Assembly (NCBI GenBank): GCA_025808415.1
Contig: CP075525.1
Coordinates: forward strand, 977,501-1,041,500
Reading direction: 5' to 3'
Source: Cyclobacteriaceae bacterium
Lineage (GTDB): Bacteria; Bacteroidota; Bacteroidia; Cytophagales; Cyclobacteriaceae
Length of the DNA stretch: 64,000 nt
The position numbers were made by a program, and so were the translations under genes. Position 1 is the stretch's first letter, and every line of letters begins with the position of its first letter. Of this stretch, positions 10,917 to 20,759 are shown piece after piece. The notes beneath the pieces were generated by a model. That model was given only the letters and a program-made list of their open reading frames with translations. It was not told the origin of the DNA and did no database searches.

Positions 10917-12995
10917 ATGAGAGGGGCCTCAGTATTTTTCTTTCTTTTTTCATTGTGGACTTGCCTTACGCAGGCAAGTGCTCAAAATATTAACCGTATT
11001 GATACCCTTCGAAAAAAATTAAACCGTGTAACAGGCGTTGAAAAATTTAATTTATTGAATGACCTGGGTTTTGAGTTTCGCCTCTCCAATCCCGATAGCA
11101 CCATTTATTACTGTTTGCAAGCCTATACCCTCGGTCAACAGCTCAACCTACCCAAAGATTTATCAAAACCTTTAAGCTTTATTGGACTGGCCAATGCTTA
11201 TAAAGGTGATTATAAAGCATCTTTCGATTATCACTTGAAATCGGTTGATGTGGCGCTGGCACAAAAAGATTCCACCCAGTTAGCCTATTGTTACAATAAT
11301 TTTGGTCGTTTGTTTTTTGATCAGGGCGATTTAACCCGTGCCTATGACAACCTGATTAAAAGCATGGTGATTTTTGAAAAGTTAGATGACCCCGTGGGGT
11401 TGGCTTATGTGTACCGTTCATTAACTAACATCCATAAATCACAGCAGGATTATGCGAAAGCGTTGGAAATGGCGCAAAAGGCCTACCGGTTGAGAAAGCA
11501 AATAGGTGATCCTCGAGGCTTACTTTCTGCCCTAATTGAACTAGGTTCTGTTTACAGTGAGATGAAGAGTTCGTTAGATGCCAACCGCTGCTTCAGGCAG
11601 GCCGATTCGATTGCTGTAAAAATTGGTGATGATATAAGCCTTGCCGAAATACGGATTGGGTGGGCTGAGTTTTTAGTGAGCAACGGTGAAGTAAATAAAG
11701 CCGATACGTTAGCCCGCCAGGCTTACGCTATGGTAAACCGTACGCGCAATATCCGTTTATTGCCACGGGCAACTTTGTTAATGGGTGTAGTACATTATCA
11801 TTTAGAAAAATTAAGTGATGCAAAAAAGTATTTTGAAAGCGTTATAAGAATAACAGAGCAATCGCACCTGGAATTGCAACGCGATGCCCTGTTTTACTTA
11901 AGTAAAATCCACGAAAAAGAAGGAAAGCAAGCTGAGGCTACCTTATTGTCAAATAAATACCTTATCCTGAAAGAATCGCTGCAAAGCGTTGAACTGGCAC
12001 GACAAATAGAGAAACTTCAATTTCAATTGGAGATTGAAAAGAAAGAACGAGAAAATGAATTATTGAAAACAAATGAATCGCGGAACAGTGCTATCATCAG
12101 GCAAAAGCAACTTGAAAATATTATTCTTATTGTGATTATTGCTTTTGTGAGTTTGCTTTTTTTACTGCAATGGCGCAACAGCAGGAAACGAAAGGATGCC
12201 AATGTTAGACTGGAAACACAAAATCAGAAAATCGAAAAGCAGCGTAAGGAGATCATAGAGCAAAATGAAAAACTGGAGAAAAGGAACCTGGAGCTTTCAG
12301 AGTTAAATCACGAGCAGGATACTCTTATGAATATTGTGGCCCATGATTTAAAATCACCGTTAAACCGTATTAAAGGCCTCGCTGATCTATTGGAAATGGA
12401 AGGCGAATTAAATGTAAACCAAAAGAAGTATTTGAGTTTGATTAAGGACTCCACGCGCTCCGGTTTGGATTTGATTACGGACTTGCTGGACGTGAATGCA
12501 CTGGAGGTGAATCGTGAGCCTGAATTTTCCGTTTTTAACCTGAATTCATTTCTGAATGAACGGGCTAATGTTTTTCGTCACTATGCAGCATCGAAGAATA
12601 TTGATATTAAGTTAACCCAGGATTTTAATGATCCGGTTTATCTGGATCAGGAATACCTGGCCAGGATAATGGATAACCTGATTTCAAATGCCATAAAGTT
12701 TTCGCGTAGTAATTCAACGGTTAGGATCAGCACCGGAATACGCGAAGGGAATTGTGTCATTAGCGTGCAGGACGATGGCCCCGGCTTTCTATCAGATGAT
12801 TTGAAATTTCTGTATCAGAAGTTCAAGAAATTAAGTGCACGACCTACAGGAGGTGAAAGCTCAAACGGTCTTGGCCTGGCCATCGTTAAAATCCTGGTCG
12901 ACAGGTTAGGCGGAAAAATTGAACTTCAAACCACACCGGGTAAAGGCAGTACTTTTGAAATCCTGTTCCCGCTGAAGAGTAACGTTCTTGTGTAA
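10917..12995 (+). CDS. TPR-containing sensor histidine kinase
   Basis: 692 aa. A signal peptide (residues 1-22, ending QASAQ) leads to about seven TPR-like helical repeats (45-370) that should be periplasmic. A coiled coil at 350-395, one membrane helix (about 398-417) and a second coiled coil (425-465) follow. The H-box IVAHDLKSPLNRIKG carries the phosphorylated His near residue 475. The ATPase domain shows the N-box DNLISNAIKFS (about 584), DDGPGF (618) and GLGLAIVK (650). No receiver domain is present and no response regulator is adjacent. This architecture is common in Bacteroidota; the signal sensed is unknown. Confidence 0.94.
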   Translation: MRGASVFFFLFSLWTCLTQASAQNINRIDTLRKKLNRVTGVEKFNLLNDLGFEFRLSNPDSTIYYCLQAYTLGQQLNLPKDLSKPLSFIGLANAYKGDYKASFDYHLKSVDVALAQKDSTQLAYCYNNFGRLFFDQGDLTRAYDNLIKSMVIFEKLDDPVGLAYVYRSLTNIHKSQQDYAKALEMAQKAYRLRKQIGDPRGLLSALIELGSVYSEMKSSLDANRCFRQADSIAVKIGDDISLAEIRIGWAEFLVSNGEVNKADTLARQAYAMVNRTRNIRLLPRATLLMGVVHYHLEKLSDAKKYFESVIRITEQSHLELQRDALFYLSKIHEKEGKQAEATLLSNKYLILKESLQSVELARQIEKLQFQLEIEKKERENELLKTNESRNSAIIRQKQLENIILIVIIAFVSLLFLLQWRNSRKRKDANVRLETQNQKIEKQRKEIIEQNEKLEKRNLELSELNHEQDTLMNIVAHDLKSPLNRIKGLADLLEMEGELNVNQKKYLSLIKDSTRSGLDLITDLLDVNALEVNREPEFSVFNLNSFLNERANVFRHYAASKNIDIKLTQDFNDPVYLDQEYLARIMDNLISNAIKFSRSNSTVRISTGIREGNCVISVQDDGPGFLSDDLKFLYQKFKKLSARPTGGESSNGLGLAIVKILVDRLGGKIELQTTPGKGSTFEILFPLKSNVLV

Positions 12996-13013
12996 GCCTG
13001 AAGGTTTAAATCC

Positions 13014-14159
13014 CTAAACTTTCCCTAATGCCTGTTCTAAATCCGCTATAAGGTCTTCTGCATCTTCAATACCAATGCTCAGGCGGATTAAAGAATCAAT
13101 CAATCCGTTTTTAATACGCTCTTCTTTGGGAATACTGGCATGCGTCATAGATGCCGGGTGATTGATCAGCGATTCTACCCCGCCCAATGATTCGGCCAGT
13201 GAAAAAAGTTCTACACTTTTCATTAGGGTAAAGGCCTTTTCCAGACTGTCATCTTTCAGCGTGAACGAAAGCATTCCACCAAAGTCGCGCATCTGCCTTT
13301 TTGCTATTTCATGGTTTGGGTGATCAACAAAACCGGGCCAATAAACTTTGCCAACTTTTGGATGATTCTTTAAGTACTCAGCGATCTTTCGTCCGTTTAA
13401 ACAATGGCGTTCCATACGCAGGTGCAATGTCTTTATTCCGCGCAATACCAAAAACGAATCTTGAGGTCCTGGAACAGCTCCGCATGAATTTTGAATAAAG
13501 GCAAGTTCTTGCTGAAGTTTTTCACTATTGGTTGCCAGGGCACCCATGATAACATCCGAGTGGCCACTTAAGTATTTTGTAACTGAATGCATTACAATAT
13601 CAGCACCTAAATCAAGTGGGTTTTGTAAATAGGGTGAAGCGAATGTATTATCAACGGCAACCAAAAGGTTATTTTTTTTTGCGATGTCTACACAGGCTAT
13701 TATGTCAATAACGTTCATCAATGGGTTGCTTGGTGTTTCCAACCATATCAATTTTGTTTTTTCATTAATGAAAGCGTTGATGTTAGAGGCACTGGTCAGA
13801 TCGATAAAATGAAACTTGATGCCCAGCCGCTCATACACCCGCTTGAACATCCGGTATGAACCGCCATATAAATCGTTACTGGTGATAACCTCATCGCCCT
13901 GGTTCAACAGTTTGATAACGGTATCCGTTGCCCCCATACCGGATGAAAAGCAGAGGGTGTATCGGGCGTTTTCAAGGGCAGCAATACTTTTTTGAAGGGC
14001 GTTTCGGGTGGGGTTTGCCCCCCTCGCATAAGCGTATCCCTTATGTTTGGCGGGCTCTTCCTGAACATACGTGGATGTTTGGAAAATGGGTGTCATGATC
14101 GCCCCTGTTGAAGGATCGGGTTCAACACCCGCATGTACCGCTTTTGTACCGAATTTCAT
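13014..14159 (-). CDS. Cystathionine gamma-synthase/lyase family PLP enzyme
   Basis: 381 aa, the normal length of the Cys/Met-metabolism PLP family. Visible motifs: YARGANPTRNALQ near residue 45, FSSGMGATD near 72, the substrate-binding LETPSNPLMNV, VDNTFASPYLQNPL, and the PLP-binding lysine in SVTKYLSGHSD (Lys about 194). The enzyme either joins cysteine to an activated homoserine or cleaves cystathionine; the two activities cannot be told apart from sequence here. It acts in the cytosol in methionine/cysteine interconversion. The 3' end converges with the histidine kinase gene after 18 bp. Confidence 0.93.
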   Translation of the reverse strand: MKFGTKAVHAGVEPDPSTGAIMTPIFQTSTYVQEEPAKHKGYAYARGANPTRNALQKSIAALENARYTLCFSSGMGATDTVIKLLNQGDEVITSNDLYGGSYRMFKRVYERLGIKFHFIDLTSASNINAFINEKTKLIWLETPSNPLMNVIDIIACVDIAKKNNLLVAVDNTFASPYLQNPLDLGADIVMHSVTKYLSGHSDVIMGALATNSEKLQQELAFIQNSCGAVPGPQDSFLVLRGIKTLHLRMERHCLNGRKIAEYLKNHPKVGKVYWPGFVDHPNHEIAKRQMRDFGGMLSFTLKDDSLEKAFTLMKSVELFSLAESLGGVESLINHPASMTHASIPKEERIKNGLIDSLIRLSIGIEDAEDLIADLEQALGKV

Positions 14160-14250
14160 TGGATTTTGAGGTTTTAAATAGGATGCAAAAATAGAATAAT
14201 TGTTTACGATCCGATTTTGTACATTCCTAAATTATTACCCCTAAACCCTT

Positions 14251-17200
14251 ATGAAAAAGACCATCTTTCAGCTTCTTTTATGCTGTATTGCTTATTGCTT
14301 TGCCGTTTCTGCTTTTGCCCAGGTTGGTATTGGCACAGAAAACCCCAACCCCCGATCGGTGCTTGACCTTCGGTCTCCGGGAAATAACCAAGGCTTGTTG
14401 GTGCCCCGATTAACAACAGCCCAGCGAACGGCTGCTTCATTTGTATCAACGTTAGCAATAACTGAAAAAGGCTTGTTGGTCTTTGATACCGATACCGATA
14501 AATTTTATTACTGGAGCGGTACAGCGTGGACCGTAATAGAAGACAGTACAGGAACAGACAGCCAGACACTTACTTTTAATCCAACCACAGGCGAGTTAAC
14601 CATTACCGGGGGGAATACCGTTGGTATTTCAGGTATTGCACCTGGAGGAACGGCCGGTGGTGATTTAAGTGGCACCTATCCAAATCCTACACTGGCCAAT
14701 AACGCTATTACTTCAGCCAAAATTGTAGATGGGACAATCGTGAATGCGGACATCAGTAATTCAGCAGCTATTGCCATTTCAAAATTGGCGGGCGGAACTA
14801 ACGGTCAGGTATTATTGACCTCAGGAACTACACCCACGTGGTCAAATATACCGCCACCGAGCGGACCAGCAGGAGGTGAGTTAACAGGGGCTTACCCAAA
14901 TCCATCCATTGCCAACAGTGCAGTAACAGATGTTAAAATTGCCAATGTTGCGCCCGGTAAAATAACCCAGGCAGGTGCTACGGTTGGTCAGGTATTGAAA
15001 TGGAATGGAACAGCGTGGGTACCTCAGGACGATGAAACAGGTGTAGGTACTTTGCCATCGCTGGCCAACGCCCAGTTGATCACAAACAATGGAGTTACAA
15101 ATATTGCAGCGACCATGAGCGGAGACGCAACCTTTGCCTCAACGGGTGCTCTTACTATTTCCAACAATGCCATTACATCTGCAAAGATTGCAGACGGAAC
15201 TATTGCTACTGCTGATTTGGCTGATGGTTCAGTAAGTGATGCAAAAATATCAGCCGTTGCGCCAGGCAAAATAACACCATCGGGAGCTACAGTAGGCCAG
15301 GTATTAAAATGGAATGGAACTGGCTGGGTGCCTCAGGCTGACAATGTTGGAACAGGAACCGTCACTAGTGTTGCCACTGGCACAGGATTAACAGGTGGCC
15401 CAATCACCACTACAGGTACAATAAGCTTAACAAACACTGGGGTCACAGCGGCATCCTATGGTAATGCTACCACCGTTCCGCAAATTACGGTGGATGCTCA
15501 GGGACGTATTACAGCAGCCTCAGGTATTGCCATTGCTGGTGTAGCCCCGGGGGGTGCAGCTTCAGGTGATTTGTCAGGCACCTATCCGGCACCGCTTATT
15601 GCAGCGGGTGCAGGTAACAATGTTGTCAGTGCAGTGAATAACGCGGCCACAACAGGCACGATTAATACAAATCGGTTAAATGCGTCCGTAGTATTGGATA
15701 CAGAATCTCCTGCAGCAGGTCATGTTACAGGTACATTTGGTGGCGGATTAAATCTCACGAATACCACAGTTGTTGCCGGGCCCTACGGATCGGCAACACA
15801 GGTTCCTAATTTTACTGTAGACGCGCAAGGCAGGCTAACGGCTGCAGGTAATACCACCATTGCCGGTGTTGCACCGGGCGGAACGGCTGGAGGCAATTTA
15901 GCAGGATCTTATCCTAACCCAACAATAGCTGCAACGGCTGGAACTAATATTGTTACGGCTGTTAATGATGCTTCTACCACAGGCACAATTAATACGAATC
16001 GGTTAAATGCTGCGGTAGTATTGGATACAGAATCTCCTGCTGCAGGGCAGGTCACAGGCACGTTTGGTGGCGGATTAAATCTTGCAAATACTACAGTTGT
16101 TGCCGGGGCCTATGGGTCAGCAACACAGGTTCCTAACTTTACTGTAGATGCGCAAGGCAGGCTAACGGCTGCAGGTAATACAACCATTGCTGGTGTTGCA
16201 CCGGGCGGAGCGGCTGGTGGAGAACTTACTGGCACCTACCCTAATCCCAACATTGCAAACAATGTTATTACTTCAGCCAAAATTGTGGATGGTACAATTG
16301 TCAATGCCGACATCAGTGGTAGTGCAGCCATTGACGTTTCAAAGTTTTCAGTTGGTACTTCAGGACAAGTATTGACAACTTCAGGTGGTGGTGTTGCCGT
16401 GTGGGCAAATGTTGGTCCTAACGCGTTGATCAATAATATTGGAATACGAAATTTATTTGCCGGTGATCAAGTTGCAACAGCCGGAACCGACAATGGATTT
16501 TTTGGTTGGAGGGCAGGAGCCAATAATACTGGAAACTATAATGTCTTTATAGGCACTCAGGCCGCAGAGAACCACACTAACTTGGGTTTAAGTACCATAA
16601 TCGGATGGCGTGCAGGTAATGCCGGTAATCACCAGGGAAATACTTTTGTGGGTGCACAAGCAGGCGAATTTGTAACCGCGGCAAATGTAAGCACATTTAT
16701 TGGCGAGAAGGCCGGCTGGAATGTAACTACAGGAGTGGGTAATACAATGCTGGGTGAACGGGCCGGCCAAAATACTACCACTGGTTTCTTTAATACCTTT
16801 ATAGGTACAACAGCTGCCTCTACAAATACAATAGGAGCTCGGCTTACCTTAATAGGAAATGGGGCAGATGTTAGCGTTAATAATTTAAATAATGCTACGG
16901 CCATTGGTGAAGGTACTATCGTGAATGCCAGCAATAAAGTTCGCATTGGCAATACCACGGTTACAGTTATTGAAGGTCAGGTTGCCTTCACGGCCTCGTC
17001 CGATAGGAGATTGAAAACAAATATCCGTGACATTGATAGCGGTCTTGATTTTATATTAAAACTCAGGCCTGTTAGTTATCAGATGAAAGACTTAAGCGAT
17101 AAGCGCACCAACTGGGGTTTTATTGCCCAGGATATTGAGCAATTAGTGGACGATAGAAATGCTATTCTGACCGTGGGTGGAGACAATGATCGAACACTCG

Positions 17201-17415
17201 GTCTTCGGTATACCGATTTTATTGCCCCCCTGGTAAAAGCCGTGCAGGAACAACAAGAAGAGATCTCGAATCTGGAATCGGAAATAAAACTGCTTAAAGA
17301 TCAGCTGAGGTTACTGAACGAGCAAAACAATCGTATCAATCAGTTCAGGGCTGAATTGGATAAGCTTAAACAGCTAATGAATACTCCGGAAAAGGGATTA
17401 ATGGGGTCAGAATAG
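14251..17415 (+). CDS. Surface repeat protein with S74 (tail-fibre) self-cleaving chaperone domain
   Basis: 1054 aa. Signal peptide to AFAQ (about 24), then the Bacteroidota surface-protein opening QVGIGTENPNPRSVLDLRS. Residues 120-720 are low-complexity repeats with units such as GGDLSGTYPNPT, ITSAKIVDGTI and QVLKWNGTAWVPQ, as in phage tail-fibre-like and trimeric adhesin-like stalks. Residues about 745-860 carry repeats of the form NTFIG-x-x-AG. Near 913 the motif SSDRRLKTNI begins a peptidase S74 domain, which in endosialidases is a trimerising chaperone that cuts itself off using the Ser and Lys of this motif. A final coiled coil (about 990-1045) would hold the trimer. Its N-terminus matches that of the next gene closely. 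Confidence 0.9.
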   Translation: MKKTIFQLLLCCIAYCFAVSAFAQVGIGTENPNPRSVLDLRSPGNNQGLLVPRLTTAQRTAASFVSTLAITEKGLLVFDTDTDKFYYWSGTAWTVIEDSTGTDSQTLTFNPTTGELTITGGNTVGISGIAPGGTAGGDLSGTYPNPTLANNAITSAKIVDGTIVNADISNSAAIAISKLAGGTNGQVLLTSGTTPTWSNIPPPSGPAGGELTGAYPNPSIANSAVTDVKIANVAPGKITQAGATVGQVLKWNGTAWVPQDDETGVGTLPSLANAQLITNNGVTNIAATMSGDATFASTGALTISNNAITSAKIADGTIATADLADGSVSDAKISAVAPGKITPSGATVGQVLKWNGTGWVPQADNVGTGTVTSVATGTGLTGGPITTTGTISLTNTGVTAASYGNATTVPQITVDAQGRITAASGIAIAGVAPGGAASGDLSGTYPAPLIAAGAGNNVVSAVNNAATTGTINTNRLNASVVLDTESPAAGHVTGTFGGGLNLTNTTVVAGPYGSATQVPNFTVDAQGRLTAAGNTTIAGVAPGGTAGGNLAGSYPNPTIAATAGTNIVTAVNDASTTGTINTNRLNAAVVLDTESPAAGQVTGTFGGGLNLANTTVVAGAYGSATQVPNFTVDAQGRLTAAGNTTIAGVAPGGAAGGELTGTYPNPNIANNVITSAKIVDGTIVNADISGSAAIDVSKFSVGTSGQVLTTSGGGVAVWANVGPNALINNIGIRNLFAGDQVATAGTDNGFFGWRAGANNTGNYNVFIGTQAAENHTNLGLSTIIGWRAGNAGNHQGNTFVGAQAGEFVTAANVSTFIGEKAGWNVTTGVGNTMLGERAGQNTTTGFFNTFIGTTAASTNTIGARLTLIGNGADVSVNNLNNATAIGEGTIVNASNKVRIGNTTVTVIEGQVAFTASSDRRLKTNIRDIDSGLDFILKLRPVSYQMKDLSDKRTNWGFIAQDIEQLVDDRNAILTVGGDNDRTLGLRYTDFIAPLVKAVQEQQEEISNLESEIKLLKDQLRLLNEQNNRINQFRAELDKLKQLMNTPEKGLMGSE

Positions 17416-17558
17416 GATACTGTTTTTTAGGGGCTCAGTTACCAATCCGGGGTAAAATGGATTGATTTCCATGCGTAGGGTGTAACTGTTTGTTCGATAT
17501 TTTACAACCCATGAATTCTGACAATTGAGTATCTTCATCTTTTTAAGAAATACAGTTT

Positions 17559-20500
17559 ATGAAAATCAAGGCTTTATCAATCATTCTGCTTTTCCTGCTA
17601 GTGGCAGGCCAAAAGTCAAATGCACAGGTGGGTATAGGCACAGAAAACCCCAATCCACGTTCTGTATTGGATTTGCGCTCACCGGGCAATAACCAGGGTT
17701 TTTTGGTTCCAAGGTTCACTACCGCGCAGCGAACGGCAGCTGCCTTCATCAGTACTTTAGGTACCTCTGAAAAAGGGCTATTGGTATTCGATACGGACAC
17801 TAACAAATTCTACTACTGGGGTGGTACAACGTGGATTGTTATTGAAGACAGCACCGGTACGGATAATCAAACACTTACGTACATCCCATCTACAGGAGTG
17901 CTTACCATATCCGGTGGGAACAATGTAAACCTAACCGGTACGGCTCCGGGCGGTAATGCCGGTGGCGACCTTACCGGAACTTATCCAAATCCCATCGTAG
18001 CCAATAATGCCATTACTTCTGCAAAAATATTGGATGGCACCATTGCCAATGCAGATATCGCTAACAATGCTATTACCGATGCAAAAATTGCCAACGTAGC
18101 ACCTGGAAAATTAACACAGTCGGGAGCCACTACAGGCCAGGTATTAAAATGGAATGGTACTACATGGGCTCCTCAAAATGAAACTACTGGCGGAACCGGA
18201 ACAGTTACTAATATTGCAACAGGAACCGGACTTACCGGAGGCCCAATAACGACAACTGGAACAATTGCCATCGCTTCAAATGGTGTTACCGCTACTGAAT
18301 TAAGAAGCGATGCCACTACCGATGCCAACCGCGCGGTAACCACTAACCATATCCGGGATAATGCCATTACAACGGCCAAAATTTTAGATGGAACTATTGC
18401 CACAGCAGATCTGGCAAACAATTCAATAACTGATGTTAAAATCGCCAACGTAGCGCCTGGAAAACTCACTCAGTCGGGGGCTACCGTTGGGCAGGTTTTA
18501 AAATGGAATGGTACTGCCTGGGTACCGCAGGCCGATGATACTGGAACAGGCTCATTACCGGCACTCGCTTCAGGCCAGCTTTTAACCAACAATGGGGCTT
18601 CAAATATTGCTGTGACCATGGGAGGGGATGCAACATTTGCTTCGTCAGGAGCCCTGACTATTTCTAATAACGCCATTAACTCCGCCAAAATAGCTGATGG
18701 CACAATTACAAACGCTGATGTTAGCAATACTGCGGCCATAGCAGTAACCAAGTTAGCTGCAGGTACCAACGGCCAGGTGCTAACTACAACAGCCGGTGTG
18801 CCAACCTGGTCGGCAGCTTCCTCGGGTACAGTTACAAACATTGCAACGGGTACAGGGCTGACTGGTGGGCCGATTACAACAACAGGAACCGTTAGCCTGG
18901 CGAATACATCGGTAACACCGGGTCCTTATGGATCAGCTACGCAGGTTCCTAATTTTACGGTAGATGCCCAGGGACGATTGACGGCAGCTGGCAATACTAC
19001 CATTGCCGGAGTAGCACCCGGTGGAACTGCGGGAGGGAATCTTGGCGGCACCTATCCAAATCCAACGGTTGTACAAATACAAAGCAGACCGGTTGCCAAT
19101 ACTGCACCAGCGCTTAATCAGGTGTTAAAGTGGAACGGTACCCAGTGGGCGCCTGCTGCGGATAATGCCGGTGGACTTACATTGCCCTTCTTTGAATCGG
19201 TTGAGAACAATGATAAGACTACACAGTTTCAAATTAACAATACTGGACTTGACGGTCGGGTGGCAGAATTTAATATATCAAACGCTGCCAACTCAAGTGC
19301 TGGATTACAGGTTACCACAACAGGAAATGGCGCACCAATTCTTAGCTCTGGCGTGCTATATGGAATGGCTGCAACTAACTCGCTTCCTGGTGGTGTAGCA
19401 GGTTTATTCAGCAATACAGGTGATCGGGGTTATGGGGTACTCGCAGCAGTTCAAACAACCACTACCTCCACACAAGGTGCACTGGGTTATACGTTCCAAA
19501 ATGATGGAGTAACGTTCGGTGTCGGGTTGTATGGACGCGGAAAACACTATGGGATTCAAGCCAGTGGAGCCACCTATGGTGCAAGTATATTTAATTACAA
19601 TAACACCTCCCAAGCAATTATTGCGGGTAACGGGGCAGGTGTGTGGGCCAGAAGCGATGATAGTTTTACCAATGGAGTATCTGCTTTTGGATTTGGTGCC
19701 AATTCATATGGTGTGTATGCAGGAGGAACAACGGCTGGTGTTTATGCTTATAGTACCCTAAGCACAGGTAACGGAATTGAGACATCTTCATCAAGTACAG
19801 GGGCTACAGGCTATGGTTTGTATGCCATTCATACTTCAGCCTCTGGCACAGCACCAGCCATAAGAGGGGAAACGAATGCCACGGTGGCTAACGCAGCGGC
19901 TATCACTGGGGTTGTAAATCCTACAGCAGCAGGAGCCTCCTCTGCTGGCTTGCGTGGTATAAATAATGGCAATGCTGCATCAGGGATTGGTGTTTGGGGA
20001 AGTCATGCCGCAGGCGGTTATGGTTTATACGGAACAGCCGGAACCAATGGATATGGTGTAGTAGCCTCATCAAGTGGAACCGGATATGCAGTTTGGGGGA
20101 TTAATGGAAGTGCAACGGGATATGCAGGTTATTTTTCCGGAAGAGTAAATGTTACGGGCGCCTTAAGCAAGGGTAGCGGAACATTTAAAATAGATCACCC
20201 TCTCGACCCTGCTAACAAATACCTGTATCACTCGTTTGTGGAGTCCCCAGATATGAAGAACATTTATGATGGTGTTGTTTCGTTGGATGCGTCAGGCAGG
20301 GCAGAGGTTATTCTTCCGGAATGGTTTGAGGCCCTGAACAAGGACTTCCGTTATCAACTTACTTGTATGGGAGGCCATGCCCCGGTTTTTGTAGAGCGTG
20401 AAATTTCAGGTAATCGTTTCAGTATCGCAGGAGGAACCCCGGGAATGAAAGTATCATGGCAGGTAACGGGTATTCGTAAAGATCCATATGCTGAGAAAAA

Positions 20501-20759
20501 CCGTGTAAAAGTGGAAGAGAACAAACCTGATCATGAACGTGGAAAATATCTATACCCTGAAGCATATAACCTGCCTGTTTCCATGGGAATTGGTTATCAA
20601 ACCCAACCGATAAGTAGTACCGATCCACAACAGATTAATCCTTCCAGGCGAAGCAGTGAAGATTTGAAAGCAGAGCAAGAAAGGTTAAGTAAGGATCCAA
20701 ATCCTGGAAGGAAAAATAATGCTGGTCAAATTGAAATGCCTAAACTTAAGAAGCAATGA
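17559..20759 (+). CDS. Surface repeat protein, paralogue of the preceding gene
   Basis: 1066 aa. Signal peptide, then the same opening (QVGIGTENPNPRSVLDLRSP) and the same GTYPNP / ITSAKI / LKWNGT repeats as the gene upstream up to about residue 530. From there it differs: residues 560-860 are Gly-rich units like GYGVYA and GYGLYG. It has no S74 domain, but a C-terminal domain beginning KIDHPLDPANKYLYHSFVES (about 874) that I have seen described only as a conserved region of hypothetical proteins. The last 60 residues are charged and disordered. Its stop overlaps the start of the next gene by 4 bp (ATGA), so the two are translationally coupled. Surface-exposed structural role inferred. Confidence 0.88.
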   Translation: MKIKALSIILLFLLVAGQKSNAQVGIGTENPNPRSVLDLRSPGNNQGFLVPRFTTAQRTAAAFISTLGTSEKGLLVFDTDTNKFYYWGGTTWIVIEDSTGTDNQTLTYIPSTGVLTISGGNNVNLTGTAPGGNAGGDLTGTYPNPIVANNAITSAKILDGTIANADIANNAITDAKIANVAPGKLTQSGATTGQVLKWNGTTWAPQNETTGGTGTVTNIATGTGLTGGPITTTGTIAIASNGVTATELRSDATTDANRAVTTNHIRDNAITTAKILDGTIATADLANNSITDVKIANVAPGKLTQSGATVGQVLKWNGTAWVPQADDTGTGSLPALASGQLLTNNGASNIAVTMGGDATFASSGALTISNNAINSAKIADGTITNADVSNTAAIAVTKLAAGTNGQVLTTTAGVPTWSAASSGTVTNIATGTGLTGGPITTTGTVSLANTSVTPGPYGSATQVPNFTVDAQGRLTAAGNTTIAGVAPGGTAGGNLGGTYPNPTVVQIQSRPVANTAPALNQVLKWNGTQWAPAADNAGGLTLPFFESVENNDKTTQFQINNTGLDGRVAEFNISNAANSSAGLQVTTTGNGAPILSSGVLYGMAATNSLPGGVAGLFSNTGDRGYGVLAAVQTTTTSTQGALGYTFQNDGVTFGVGLYGRGKHYGIQASGATYGASIFNYNNTSQAIIAGNGAGVWARSDDSFTNGVSAFGFGANSYGVYAGGTTAGVYAYSTLSTGNGIETSSSSTGATGYGLYAIHTSASGTAPAIRGETNATVANAAAITGVVNPTAAGASSAGLRGINNGNAASGIGVWGSHAAGGYGLYGTAGTNGYGVVASSSGTGYAVWGINGSATGYAGYFSGRVNVTGALSKGSGTFKIDHPLDPANKYLYHSFVESPDMKNIYDGVVSLDASGRAEVILPEWFEALNKDFRYQLTCMGGHAPVFVEREISGNRFSIAGGTPGMKVSWQVTGIRKDPYAEKNRVKVEENKPDHERGKYLYPEAYNLPVSMGIGYQTQPISSTDPQQINPSRRSSEDLKAEQERLSKDPNPGRKNNAGQIEMPKLKKQ